From positions 1-60,236 of the forward strand of contig JAUCBJ010001386.1 in assembly GCA_032718475.1 (NCBI GenBank): a stretch of 60,236 nt of DNA. The letters run 5' to 3'. The position numbers and the translations under genes were made by a program. This DNA is from Nemertoderma westbladi. Lineage: Eukaryota > Xenacoelomorpha > Nemertodermatida > Nemertodermatidae. Within the stretch, counting starts at the first letter, position 1. Each line of letters begins with the position of its first letter. Of the stretch, positions 1 through 12,530 are shown one piece after another. The notes below the pieces were generated by a model. The model saw only the letters and a list, made by a program, of their open reading frames with translations, made no database searches and was not told the DNA's origin.

Positions 1-2061
1 TCACTAGGTAGGTGGGCTAACTCAATAGTTAGGTAGTCTAACTCACTAGGTAGGTGGCCTAACTCACTAGGTAGGTGGCCTAACTCACTAGGTAGGTGGG
101 CTAACTCACTAGGTAGGTGGCCTAACTCACCAGGTATGTGGGCTAACTCACTAGGTATGTGGGCTAACTCAATAGCTAGGTGGGCTACCTCACTAGGTAG
201 GTGGCCTAACTCACTAGGTAGGTGGGCTAACTCACTAGGTAGGTAGACTGACTCACTAGGTAGGTGGGCTAACTCACTAGGTAGGTAGACTGACTCACCA
301 GGTAGGTGGGCTTACTCACTAGGTAGGTAGTCTGACTCACTAGGTAGGTGGCCTAACTCACTAGGTAGGTGGCCAAACTCACTAGGTAGGTGGCCTAACT
401 CACTAGGTAGGTAGGCTGACTCACTAGATAGGTAGGCTTATTCACTAGGTAGGTAGGCTGACTCACTAGGTAGGTAGGCTTACTCACTAGATATGTAGGC
501 TAACTCCCTAGGTATGTAGGTAGGCTTACTCACTAGATAGGTAGGCTAACTCACTAGGTAGGTAGACTGACTCACTAGGTAGGTAGACTGACTCACTAGG
601 TAGGTAGACTGACTCACTAGGTAGGTAGGCTTACTCAGGTAGGTAGGCTTACTCAGGTAGGTAGGCTTACTCACTAGGTAGGTAGACTGAATCACTAGGT
701 AGGTAGAATGACTCACTAGATAGGTAGGCTAACTCCCTAGGTATGTAGGTAGGCTTACTCACTAGATAGGTAGGCTAACTCACTAGGTAGGTAGACTGAC
801 TCACTAGGTAGGTAGGCTTACTCACTAGGTAGGTAGGCTTACTCACTAGGTAGGTATGCTGACTCACTAGGTAGGTAGACTGACTCACTAGGTAGGTAGA
901 CTGACTCACTAGGTAGGTAGGCTTACTCAGGTAGGTAGGCTTACTCAGGTAGGTAGGCTTACTCACTAGGTAGGTAGACTGAATCACTAGGTAGGTAGAA
1001 TGAGTCACTAGGTAGGTAGGCTTACTCAGTAGGTAGGTAGGCTTACTCCCTAGGTAGGTATGCTGACTCACTAGGTAGGTAGGCTTACTCACTAGGTAGG
1101 TAGGCTTACTCACTAGGTAGGTATGCTGACTCACTAGGTAGGTAGGCTTACTCACTAGGTAGGTAGGCTTACTCACTAGGTAGGTAGGCTTACTCACTAG
1201 GTAGGTAGGCTTATTCACTAGGTAGGTAGGCTTACTCACTAGGTAGGTAGGCTGATTCAATAGGTAGGTTGACTGACTCACTAGGTATGTAGGCTTACTC
1301 ACTAGGTAGCTAGGCTTAGTCACTAGGTAGGTAGGCTTACTCACTAGGTAGGTATGCTGACTCACTAGGTTGGTAGACTGACTCACTAGGTAGGTAGGCT
1401 GACTCACTAGATAGGTAGGCTTACTCACTAAGTAGTTAGGCTAACTCACTAGGTAGGTAAGCTTACTCACTAGGTAGGTTGGCTGGCTCACCAGGTAGGT
1501 AGGTGGGCTAACTCACTAGGTAGGTAGGCTTACTCACTAGGTAGGTAGGCTTATTCACTAGGTAGGTATGCTTACTTACTAGGTAGGTAGGCTGACTCAC
1601 TAGGTAGGTAGACTGACTCACTAGGTAGGTAGGCTTACTCACTAGGTAGGTAGGCTTACTCACTAGGTAGGTAGGCTTACTCACTAGGTAGGTATGCTGA
1701 CTCACTAGGTAGGTAGGCTGACTCACTAGGTAGGTAGGCTGACTCACTAGGTAGGTAGGCTTACTCACTAAGTAGGTAGGCTAACTCACTAGGTAGGTAA
1801 GCTTACTCACTAGGTAGGTAAGCTTACTCACTAGGTAGGTAGGCTTACTCACTAGGTAGGTATGCTGACTCACTAGGTAGGTAGGCTTACTCACTAGGTA
1901 GGTAGGCTGACTCACTAGGTAGGTAGGCTTACTCACTAAGTAGGTAGGCTAACTCACTAGGTACGTAAGCTTACTCACTAGGTAGGTAGGCTTACTCACT
2001 AAGTAGGTAGGCTTACTCACTAGGTAGGTGGCCTAACTCACTAGGTAACTCACTAACTAAC
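1..2061 (+). repeat. Tandem array of ~20-21 bp units (TAGGTAGG-type)
   Basis: The whole stretch is a degenerate minisatellite built on CACTAGGTAGGTAGGCTTAC-like units with GGGCTAAC, GACTGACT and GCCTAACT variants. The array resumes at 5261-5350 after the LINE, so the LINE inserted into it. Read in the direction of the downstream inositol-phosphate synthase gene, units contain CTAAC (branch-point-like), then TCACTAG, then GTAGGT (donor-like). It most likely lies in a 5' intron of that gene, because the N-terminal third of the protein is not encoded between here and 9011. Long minus-strand open frames (775-1428, 1508-1768) come from the 21-bp period being a multiple of three. Confidence 0.93.
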
Positions 2062-5000
2062 TTGCCCCGAGAGCTGACTCGGCAAAAAAGCACCCCCCAA
2101 CCCCCACTATGGATTACATTAGTAATGCGGAGGTCCAGCCACTAGAGGCCAGTGGAATTACCGGACACAATCGGCCTTACAGGCGTCAGTTATCTCCTGA
2201 CCGGCTGCCTGTCTCACCCCCTACTGGAGAGAGAGCAGCCAACAATTCTTTGAGTCCCTTTCCTGATGAACTTTCTGGCCCAAACCCTGGGTCACCAGGG
2301 AGGCCAGATTTTGAGCGGGAGAGGGATTCTAGAGTTGGAGGCTACTCTCATGTTCCACCCCGACCAACAAAGCCATTGGTGAATCTGAGGCAAGTCACTA
2401 GACTAGCCTCAGTAAACACCCTAACACTCGGGTCCCCAATGCGACAATGTGAGCTGACTGCCTTGGCAGATAAGCTTTCTCTTAGTACAGTGGGTGTTCA
2501 AGAGCACCGAATGCAGACTGGACAGACTGATGAGGTTCTGATTAAGGACATGGGGGCGGTTGACGACTCGCCCTCGCTTCAGCAGATGATAGTGGCATTG
2601 GTGGAATTGGTCTATTGATGAATCCAACTGCACATGCAGCATTGGACAAAATAGACCAAATCTCTAACCGCATCATCCGTTGCCACTTCTCATGTTCTGG
2701 AAGACTGGCTAAGAAGTTTCTAAGGTGGTTCTGATTGTGTGCTACTCTCCAACTAGTGTTGCCCCTGTAGAGGAGGTGGAAAATTTCTACCAGAATCTAC
2801 AAGCAGCTACTGATGGAGTGGATCAGCATGCATTCTTAACATTCCTGGGAGACTTTAATGCAAGTCTGCATCAATCACCTACATCGCCCTGGGTCTATAG
2901 CAATAGTGTTAACCGAAATCCGTCCATCATCAGGATTTTATCTCTGGAAATGGATTGTTTTCGACTGGAACCCAGTTCAAGAAGCGAACTGGAAAGCTAT
3001 GGACTCATAGTGGACCCAGTGGTCCCAAGTGCCAGATAGACCATATCCTGTCCTGTTTCGTAGGAAATACAGGAGCTCTATACAAGACTGTAATGCATTT
3101 ACACTACGACCCTTCTCCAGTGATCACCGCCTTATTGTGGCCAAGGTAAGACTTAGTCTGCGTGCTAGCAGAACAACGAAATGTGCCTTGCCGCGGCATG
3201 ACTGGTCCTCTCTGTTGCAACAGCCAAGTGTGAGATCCAGCTTCACACTACAGCTGAGCAACAGGTATGAGGTTCTTGCCTCTGAGGCGGCAGATCACTG
3301 TGAGGGCTATACTGCCTTCACAGAGGCAGTTAAGTTAGCAGCTGCAGAAACAGTTCCTGTATACCCTCGAAACAGGAAACGGGCCCCCTGGACTGGCCGA
3401 AATGACCTCTACAAGGCGCAGAAACAGTCCCGACTCAAACAGACTACAGCGGCCAAGAATGCAGTTAAGGCTGCATCTAGGTCCCTGAACAGGCAGTACT
3501 CTGTTAATTTACAGGAGCTAATAAACCAACAGGTTGATGCCATCAATGATGCTGACGACAACAGGCAATCATCCCAGTCATGGAGACCGATCAACTTGCT
3601 TGCTGGTCGAAAAAGCCAACCAACCACCAAGGTTAATGCTGAATCACCAGCCGATCGCCTCAATGGTTGGAAGGCCCACTTTGAAAAGCTCCTCAATAAT
3701 GACAGGGTATTGCCTGATAACTTTATAGAAGTAAAAGTGTCCGAGTCTGTACTCCCAGATATTCCCATTGGTGATATCTCCTTTGCAGAAGTGAAGGCTG
3801 CTGCAAAGAGCATTAAGACCAATCGTGCCAGTGGAGTAGATGGTGTTCCCCCTGAGGTCTTTAAAATACCTGAGTGTTTAAAGCTCATCTATCCCATCAT
3901 AATAGACATGTACCGAACAACAAGAGTCCCACAAGAAATGAAAACAAATAAGTTGGTGCCAGTTCCCAAGAAAGGCAACCTAACACTCTATGGTTCTTTT
4001 CGGGGAATCTCATTGATCTCGATTGCTGCAAAGCTATACAATGGAATTCTATTAAATCGCATAAGGGATCCCATTGAGAGACTGCTCCGTGGAAATCAGA
4101 ATGGGTTCCGTAAAGGTCGTGGGACCATGGAGCCCATTTTGGCACTTAGAAGGATAATTGAAGAGTTATCAAAAAAGAAATCAGATCAGCAATCAGATCA
4201 GTATACGATGGTTCGACAACATTAATTGTGTCTACTGTTGACGGTGACACAGAACCATTTGAAGTGTTATGGGGCGTCCTCCAGGGAGACACACTTGCAC
4301 CATTCTTGTTCATAATTGTTGTTGACTATGTTCTACGCATGTCCTTAGATCATCATAATGATGATGGGTGACGATAACTCCACCTACTGGCTCCAGAAGT
4401 CGAGGAAATCCTGCCAAGTACCTAACTGATCTAGACTTTGCTGATGACATAGGAGTACTCTCAGAATCACTAGAGGGAGCCCAACGGCTCCTCAGCTCAT
4501 TAGAACATGTTGCTTCTAGTGTTGGTATTTTTATTAACTTCAGAAAGACCAAAATTTTGACAGTTAACTTTGAAAGTCCTCAGCAAGTCTCTGATCGGAT
4601 GAGCATAAGCTCAAAAGATGGTATGCTTGAGCATGTGGATGACTTCTGTTACCTGTGATCATGGATCCGGAAGTCAGGTGAGGACCTTCCAATACGTAAG
4701 GGAAAGGCATGGGCAGCCTTAAATAGGCTTTCCAGGATTTGGAAGTCAACGAGAATTAATCGGAAACTTAAGGTCCGATTATTTAGAGCAGCAGTAGTTC
4801 CAGTACTCCTCTATGGGAGTCCATGCTGGGCTCTAACTGCTGAGGACACCAAATCTCTGGATGGCACATTCACAAGAATGCTACGCCGGGTTCATTGTGT
4901 CAAGTACAATGCACAAATCTCCAACCAGACACTATATAACATTGGAGGTGTCTCATTGGTTCCCCCAAGCTTGACACTAGAACAAAATCGCCTCCGCTTT

Positions 5001-5260
5001 GCAGGACATTGCTTTCGCCGTGAGGACCAGCCAGTGCATAATCTTGTGCTTTGGCAGCCTCATGGAGTGAATAAGCATGGTGGACAGCCCATGACTTTCT
5101 TGAGACGCATCTTAAAGGACACTGACCTTGAAGATGCGGATGATCTAGCAAATGTCATGGGTGATAGGGAGTTGTGGCGGTGCAATTTTGTCGATAAGCC
5201 GGCACAACATTCTTAAAAATGCAGCTGCAATGCAGCATGCCGATCCTAGTAGTAGTAGTA
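2062..5260 (+). mobile_element. Non-LTR retrotransposon copy 1 (AP endonuclease + RT), decayed
   Basis: A LINE coding for an AP-type endonuclease followed by reverse transcriptase, interrupted by frameshifts and stops. Recognisable pieces are the endonuclease start and QEHR segment (about 2440-2560), the GDFNA motif (about 2860), the SDHRL motif (about 3120), the RT entry region (3029-4225), the FADD catalytic motif of RT (about 4435) and a C-terminal region (4878-5216). Compared with the copies at 35.2 and 52.7 kb, the segment encoding RT motif A (FVDFFKAFD) is deleted near 4180. The element ends in a short (TAG)n tail at about 5246-5260, typical of RTE-like non-LTR elements; the clade is only a guess. 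It sits inside the 21-bp array. It is not functional. Confidence 0.9.
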
Positions 5261-5351
5261 GGTAGGTGGCCTAACTCACTAGGTAGGTGGCCTAACTCAC
5301 TAGGTAGGTAGGCTTACTCACTAGGTAGGTTGGCTGGCTCACTAGGTAGTT
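5261..5351 (+). repeat. Remnant of 21-bp array after LINE insertion
   Basis: Four or so units of the TAGGTAGG-type array continue directly after the LINE tail and run into the 68-bp array. Confidence 0.8.
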
Positions 5352-8300
5352 GGACTAACTCACACTCTCTAGGTGGCCGATTCGCTATAAGGTGAACTAA
5401 CTAAGTACTATGTGTAGATAGACTGACTCACACTCTCTAGGTGGCCGATTCACTATAAGGTGAACTAACTAAGTACTATGTGTAGATAGACTGACTCACA
5501 TTCTCTAGGTGGCCGATTCGCTATCAGGTGAACTAACTAAGTACTATGTGTAGATAGACTGCCTCACACTCTCTAGGTGGCCGATTCACTATAAGGTGAA
5601 CTAACTAAGTACTATGTGTAGATAGACTGACTCACACTCTCTAGGTGGCCGATTCACTATACGGTGAACTAACTAAGTACTATGTGTAGATAGACTGACT
5701 CACACTCTCTAGGTGGCCGATTCGCTATAAGGTGAACTAACTAAGTACTATGTGTAGATAGACTGACTCACACTCTCTAGGTGGCCGATTCACTATACGG
5801 TGAACTAACTAAGTACTATGTGTAGATAGACTAACTCACACTCTCTAGGTGGCCGATTCGCTATAAGGTGAACTAACTAAGTACTATGTGTAGATAGACT
5901 GACTCACACTCTCTAGGTGGCCGATTCACTATACGGTGAACTAACTAAGTACTATGTGTAGATAGACTGACTCACACTCTCTAGGTGGCCGATTCACTAT
6001 ACGGTGAACTAACTAAGTACTATGTGTAGATAGACTGACTCACACTCTCTAGGTGGCCGATTCGCTATAAGGTGAACTAACTAAGTACTATGTGTAGATA
6101 GACTGACTCACATTCTATAGGTGGCCGATTCACTATTAGGTGAACTAACTAAGTACTATGTGTAGATAGACTGACTCACACTCTCTAGGTGGCCGATTCG
6201 CTATAAGGTGAACTAACTAAGTACTATGTGTAGATAGACTGACTCACACTCTCTAGGTGGCCGATTCGCTATAAGGTGAACTAACTAAGTACTATGTGTA
6301 GATAGACTGACTCACACTCTCTAGTTGGCCGATTCGCTATAAGGTGAACTAACTAAGTACTATGTGTAGATAGACTGACTCACACTCTCTAGGTGGCCGA
6401 TTCGCTATAAGGTGAACTAACTAAGTACTATGTGTAGATAGACTGACTCACACTCTCTAGGTGGCCGATTCGCTATAAGGTGAACTAACTAAGTACTATG
6501 TGTAGATAGACTGACTCACACTCTCTAGGTGGCCGATTCGCTATAAGGTGAACTAACTAAGTACTATGTGTAGATAGACTGACTCACACTCTCTAGGTGG
6601 CCGATTCGCTATAAGGTGAACTAACTAAGTACTATGTGTAGATAGACTGACTCACACTCTCTAGGTGGCCGATTCACTATAAGGTGAACTAACTAAGTAC
6701 TATGTGTAGATAGACTGACTCACACTCTCTAGGTGGCCGATTCACTATTAAGGTGAACTAACTAAGTACTATGTGTAGATAGACTGACTCACACTCTCTA
6801 GGTGGCCGATTCGCTATAAGGTGAACTAACTAAGTACTATGTGTAGATAGACTGACTCACACTCTCTAGGTGGCCGATTCGCTATAAGGTGAACTAACTA
6901 AGTACTATGTGTAGATAGACTGACTCACACTCTCTAGGTGGCCGATTCGCTATAAGATGAACTAACTAAGTACGATGTGTAGATAGACTGACTCACACTC
7001 TCTAGGTGGCCGATTCGCTATAAGATGAACTAACTAAGTACTATGTGTAGATAGACTGACTCACACTCTCTAGGTGGCCGATTCACTATACGGTGAACTA
7101 ACTAAGTACTATGTGTAGATAGACTGACTCACACTCTCTAGGTGGCCGATTCGCTATAAGGTGAACTAACTAAGTACTATGTGTAGATAGACTGACTCAC
7201 ACTCTCTAGGTGGCCGATTCGCTATAAGGTGAACTAACTAAGTACTATATGTAGATAGACTGACTCACACTCTCTAGGTGGCCGATTCGCTATAAGATGA
7301 ACTAACTAAGTACTATGTGTAGATAGACTGACTCACACTCTCTAGGTGGCCGATTCACTATAAGGTGAACTAACTAAGTACTATGTGTAGATAGACTGAC
7401 TCACACTCTCTAGGTGGCCGATTCGCTATAAGGTGAACTAATTAAGTACTATGTGTAGATAGACTGACTCACACTCTCTAGGTGGCCGATTCGCTATAAG
7501 GTTAACTAACTAAGTACTATGTGTAGATAGACTGACTCACACTCTCTAGGTGGCCGATTCACTATAAGGTGAACTAACTAAGTACTATGTGTAGATAGAC
7601 TGACTCACACTCTCTAGGTGGCCGATTCACTATTAAGGTGAACTAACTAAGTACTATGTGTAGATAGACTGACTCACACTCTCTAGGTGGCCGATTCGCT
7701 ATAAGGTGAACTAACTAAGTACTATGTGTAGATAGACTGACTCACACTCTCTAGGTGGCCGATTCGCTATAAGGTGAACTAACTAAGTACTATGTGTAGA
7801 TAGACTGACTCACACTCTCTAGGTGGCCGATTCGCTATAAGATGAACTAACTAAGTACGATGTGTAGATAGACTGACTCACACTCTCTAGGTGGCCGATT
7901 CGCTATAAGATGAACTAACTAAGTACTATGTGTAGATAGACTGACTCACACTCTCTAGGTGGCCGATTCACTATACGGTGAACTAACTAAGTACTATGTG
8001 TAGATAGACTGACTCACACTCTCTAGGTGGCCGATTCGCTATAAGGTGAACTAACTAAGTACTATGTGTAGATAGACTGACTCACACTCTCTAGGTGGCC
8101 GATTCGCTATAAGGTGAACTAACTAAGTACTATATGTAGATAGACTGACTCACACTCTCTAGGTGGCCGATTCGCTATAAGATGAACTAACTAAGTACTA
8201 TGTGTAGATAGACTGACTCACACTCTCTAGGTGGCCGATTCACTATAAGGTGAACTAACTAAGTACTATGTGTAGATAGACTGACTCACACTCTCTAGGT

Positions 8301-8966
8301 GGCCGATTCGCTATAAGGTGAACTAATTAAGTACTATGTGTAGATAGACTGACTCACACTCTCTAGGTGGCCGATTCGCTATAAGGTTAACTAACTAAGT
8401 ACTATGTGTAGATAGACTGACTCACACTCTCTAGGTGGCCGATTCACTATAAGGTGAACTAACTAAGTACTATGTGTAGATAGACTGACTCACACTCTCT
8501 AGGTGGCCGATTCACTATAAGGTGAACTAATTAAGTACTATGTGTAGATAGACTGACTCACACTCTCTAGGTGGCCGATTCGCTATAAGGTGAACTAACT
8601 AAGTACTATGTCTAGATAGACTGACTCACACTCTCTAGGTGGCCGATTCACTATAAGGTGAACTAACTAAGTACTATGTGTAGATAGACTGACTCACACT
8701 CTCTAGGTGGCCGATTCGCTATAAGGTGAACTAACTAAGTACTATGTGTAGATAGACTGACTCACACTCTCTAGGTGGCCGATTCACTATACGGTGAACT
8801 AACTAAGTACTATGTGTAGATAGACTGACTCACACTCTCTAGGTGGCCGATTCGCTATAAGGTGAACTAACTAAGTACTATGTGTAGATAGAATGACTGA
8901 CACTCTCTAGTTGGCCGATTCACTATAAGGTGAACTAACTAAGTACTATGTGTAGATAGACTGACT
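5352..8966 (+). repeat. 68-bp tandem array, about 53 copies
   Basis: Highly homogeneous repeat. Each 68-bp unit contains, in order on the + strand, CTCTCTAGGTGGCCGATT, CTATAAGGTGAACTAACTAA and GTGTAGATAGACTGACTCAC. Variation is confined to a few sites (CGCTATAAG/CACTATAAG/CACTATACG). Marker variants recur at an offset of about 885 bp (for example TATTAAGG at 6744 and 7632, TACGATG at 6972 and 7857), so a block of 13 units was duplicated. Each unit has a donor-like AAG/GTGAAC, a branch-like CTAAC and an acceptor-like CTCTCTAG/G on the sense strand of the downstream gene. The array ends 44 bp before an INO1 exon and so lies in an INO1 intron. Confidence 0.95.
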
Positions 8967-9010
8967 CACAAAACAATGTCAAATAATTGTTAGATAAACC
9001 TTAATTGTAG

Positions 9011-11340
9011 GTTCTGGATTATCCTCTGAGAGAACAATTAGCTCCCCACATGAAACACATGGTTCCCAGACCTTCTATCTACATACCTGACTTCATAGCA
9101 GCCAATCAAAAAGACCGGGCTGATAACGTACTTACTGGAACAAAACAACAAATGGTGAGTTAAATGGACTTTTCAAATTTGGGTACATGTGAGGTATGTC
9201 ATTATTTTTTTAAATTGTTTGTAGATGAATTATCTCCTGTAATGAACTTTAAAGCGGATGCGTATTGTTTGAGTGTCTCATAATTTGTAGGACGTAATTC
9301 GTGGGCTGGATGGATCCCCCCCCCCCCCCCCCACATCTCGTTAGCAAAGAAACTCGTGTAAGATGGCAGCAATCTTTATATATTTAAGTTAAATATTTAG
9401 TCCAGTGACTCACAATTCCCACAGCAATTTTTTATTTTTACTTTTTATTCACAATTCTCACAGCCACAGCCTAAAGTTGATGCAATTAAAATATTCGTGT
9501 ATTACACCAATGGGGGGGGGGGGGGGGGGGGGGGGTGTATTTGGAATAAATAATAACAGACTATTCGTTGATCTAGATGGAAAAAATACGTTCTGATATT
9601 CGGGATTTTAAATCGAAATCAAAAGTTGATAAAATCATTGTTCTCTGGACGGCCAATACGGAACGTTTCTCCGACATAGAAGTTGGTCTGAACGATACAG
9701 CTGAGACGATAATGGAGAGTATCAAAGAGAATAAGGATGAGATTAGTCCATCGACGTTGTTTGCAGTAGCTTCGATACTAGAAGGAGTAAGTTATTCAAC
9801 TTTAAACAATTATTATTAGTTTTTCCAATACTTCTAGAGTATTGCTGCTTGTAATTAAAGTTATTTCTTCTATTTTTCTAATGTTTATGTGATAAATTAA
9901 TAAAAATCTCATACAGTAATTTATCATTTGCAGTGCCCCTACATAAACGGTTCGCCGCAGAACACATTCGTTCCTGGCGTTTTGGAACTCGCGTCAAAGA
10001 AAGGGGTTTTTATTGGTGGCGATGATTTTAAATCGGGACAGACGAAGGTAAAGAGCGTTCTAGTCGACTTCCTTATTGGTGCAGGTAACTCTAGCAAAGA
10101 ACCGTAAAATAAACTTAATTTATTGTAACTATTCAGCTAAGTACCGGTACCACGAACTAAAATGCTATAACAAATTTAACAACTATAACAAAACATTATA
10201 TAAATTAACAGTAATCATAAAATGTTTAGTAATACAGGGTAATAGAAAAATAATTCTTTAGGTATTAAACCAGTATCAATTGTTAGTTACAATCACCTTG
10301 GTAACAACGATGGCAAGAACCTCAGCGCCCCACAGCAGTTCCGTTCTAAGGAAATAAGCAAGCGAAACGTTGTCGATGACATGGTTGAAAGTAACAATAT
10401 ACTTTACAAACCCGGAGAACATCCAGATCATTGTGTAAGTATTGTACACACTTACACTAGAGAACACCTTGATACTCGTGTATATTTACAAACTTATCTC
10501 TCACCTTGGAGTAGTGGTTAAATTCGTCATCTTGAATTCATGTCTCTACTGGGGTCAGGGAAGTTTTCGTTTCGACACGAATGCTTTAATTAAGGGACTA
10601 GCCAGGGCGCATCCTAGGGAACACCACTGATCATTGTGCAAGCTTAGTGGAATAGGAATGTGGTAGGCCGAATTTTATTTAAATATAATTATTTTGTAGG
10701 TTGTAATCAAATACGTACCTTACGTTGGCGACAGTAAACGGGCTTTGGATGAATACACAAGCGAGATTATGATGGGAGGAACAAACACTATCGTGCTACA
10801 TAACACCTGCGAGGACAGTCTGCTGGCTTCACCAATCATTCTGGATCTTGTTATACTTGCTGAGATCTGTCAACGAATCACTTTCAAGGTAATTAAATTG
10901 AAACTTAAGTAATTAAAGTACTTAAATTAATAGGCTAGTTGTTCGTACATTTTTTAAGACCGACGAGGTGGTGTAATGAATGCGTCCAACATTATGTGCT
11001 AATTTGTGAAGTTTTAATAACTTTCCAGGTTGAGGACCAACCATACCAAAGTTTCCACTCGGTATTATCCATTCTCAGTTACCTTCTCAAAGCTCCTCTC
11101 GCACCTGAAGATACACCGGTTGTAAACGCTTTGTTCAAACAAAGAGCTTGTATAGAAAACATTTTCAGAGCTTGTGTTGGACTTAAACCTGTCAATTATA
11201 TGGCACTGGAACACAAAGTCATTCGCAGTATGGGAGTCTCGCAACCAAGCACCAAGGTTAAAGAAAGCGTGCCGATGGTACAGTATCATCCAAAAAAAGG
11301 AAAGAGCAAGGTATACCACCGACAGGAGCTGTCATATTAA
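9011..11340 (+). CDS. ISYNA1: Inositol-3-phosphate synthase, 3' six exons (5' part outside window)
   Basis: This enzyme converts glucose 6-phosphate to inositol 3-phosphate using NAD, the committed cytosolic step of inositol synthesis. Six exons join in phase: 9011-9154, 9577-9786, 9934-10084, 10262-10434, 10700-10888 and 11029-11340 (stop TAA). They encode 392 residues; the animal enzyme is about 550, so roughly 165 N-terminal residues, including most of the first NAD-binding segment, lie upstream. Family hallmarks visible are [45 protein letters not shown] and [14 protein letters not shown]. Exon 1 here begins after TTGTAG at phase 0, leaving the 5' intron to hold the arrays at 1-8966. Intron 1 (9155-9576) has a C17 run (9316-9332) and a G24 run (9512-9535). 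The exon joins are by eye; one extra Met at the first junction is possible. Confidence 0.96.
10496..10640 (+). mobile_element. Possible tRNA-derived SINE fragment in INO1 intron
   Basis: The stretch CTTGGAGTAGTGGTTAAATT resembles a tRNA A-box region, followed about 40 bp later by a weak B-box-like GGGGTCAGGG. It sits in the intron between the exons ending at 10434 and starting at 10700. Similarity is to the general design of tRNA-headed SINEs, not to a named family. Confidence 0.35.
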
Positions 11341-11434
11341 AAAGTGGATGAACTTTTGTATTGAAAATATCGTGGCTGATGAGTAAGAGTGTGCTTGAAC
11401 TATTGTAATAATATTTAGAACCCATTCTAAATTA

Positions 11435-11440
11435 AATAAA
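11435..11440 (+). promoter_or_regulatory. Polyadenylation signal of INO1
   Basis: AATAAA, 95 nt after the stop codon of the inositol-phosphate synthase gene. Confidence 0.7.
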
Positions 11441-12126
11441 ACTAACTTATTAACCGAATGGATGTATTCTTGTATATTTGGAACATTGAGGGTGGTTTAT
11501 TGGACTTGTATTTTATTCATTATTATTTTACGAAGTAGGTACTGTTTTTTAACTAATGTGTTGAAGAACTGATAAAATAATGGTATGTACATATACAACC
11601 TGGAAGGAACTAGCACTCAGAGCCAATTAAAAATCCGGAAAAAAGGTCCACCTATTGCGAAATTACATTTCTTTGCGAGTTAAATAAGTTTTATTCCAAA
11701 ATTGTAACATTACTCAACGCCGTTAGTATTAACAGCGAGTTGTTATTTAGCACTTTACAACTTTTGAGGACATTTCAGCATTGTATTGGTCTGTACATTT
11801 AGTATTGTATTTGGTGTTATCAGTTAAGTAATGTCCCCTTAGTGGACATTACTTAACGCCGTCATTGGTTACCACGTAAACAATAGGTGAAGATTTGCCT
11901 GACAGCCAGATAGGCCTACTGCATTAACTACCGGTAGGCGGGGTATAGCTATTAATAACCAGTAGCTATATTATTATCATGGCTCCAAACGCCACTTATT
12001 TATAAACATAATTTATTTCATTTTTACATTTATTTATACAGCAACTAATATAATTTGTGCAGTTTCTATCACTTATAATGTATGTATATGTACAATCATA
12101 TCGTAATGTTAACATTTTGGAATACA
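11441..12126. other. Intergenic AT-rich DNA with a perfect hairpin
   Basis: No gene seen. At 11823-11857 a 14-bp perfect inverted repeat (GTTAAGTAATGTCC and its complement, 7-nt loop) is present. A related ACATTACTCAACGCCGTTAG occurs at about 11707, so this may be debris of a small inverted-repeat element. Confidence 0.5.
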
Positions 12127-12408
12127 ACTACATACATACTTGTTGCAAAGTACTTTACAGTATTCTGATCCTCGCGGCTTTATTTTCACTCACTCACTAA
12201 CGTTCGTTCGTGTAACAAAGCCACTCGGATCATCACACTGTAAAGTGCTACTTTACACACAAGTATGTAAATAGTTATTAGTACAGTGTTCTGATCCTCG
12301 TGGCTTTATTTTCACTCACTCACTAACGTTTGTTCGTGTAACAAAGCCACTGTAGCCATCACACTGTAAAGTGCTACTTTACACACAAGTATGTAAATAG
12401 TTATTACC
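12127..12408. mobile_element. MITE-like element with a duplicated 126-bp segment
   Basis: Two direct copies of a 126-bp segment start near 12157 and 12283 (ACAGTATTCTGATCCTCG and ACAGTGTTCTGATCCTCG). Each contains a hairpin with GTGGCTTT/AAAGCCAC arms. The left flank (CATACATACTTGTTGC, then AAGTACTTTACAG) is the inverse of the end of each copy (CTGTAAAGTGCTACTTTACA, then CAAGTATGTAAATAG), as expected for terminal inverted repeats whose right half was tandemly duplicated. Confidence 0.55.
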
Positions 12409-12530
12409 TAACCAGTAGTATTTCCAAATAAAAACTTTGAATATTAACTGATATCTATAATGATATGCAGAGAGAAATGATACATTTCCATAATTTTAAA
12501 AATCGCAAGGATTACAGATTATAGTGTAAT

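Noticed and set aside
775-1768. Minus-strand STYLVSQPTYLVSKP frames
   Set aside because: 21-bp repeat translated; no gene context on that strand.
5352-8966. CRISPR array
   Set aside because: Whole units repeat with no unique spacers, there are no cas genes, and the DNA is animal.
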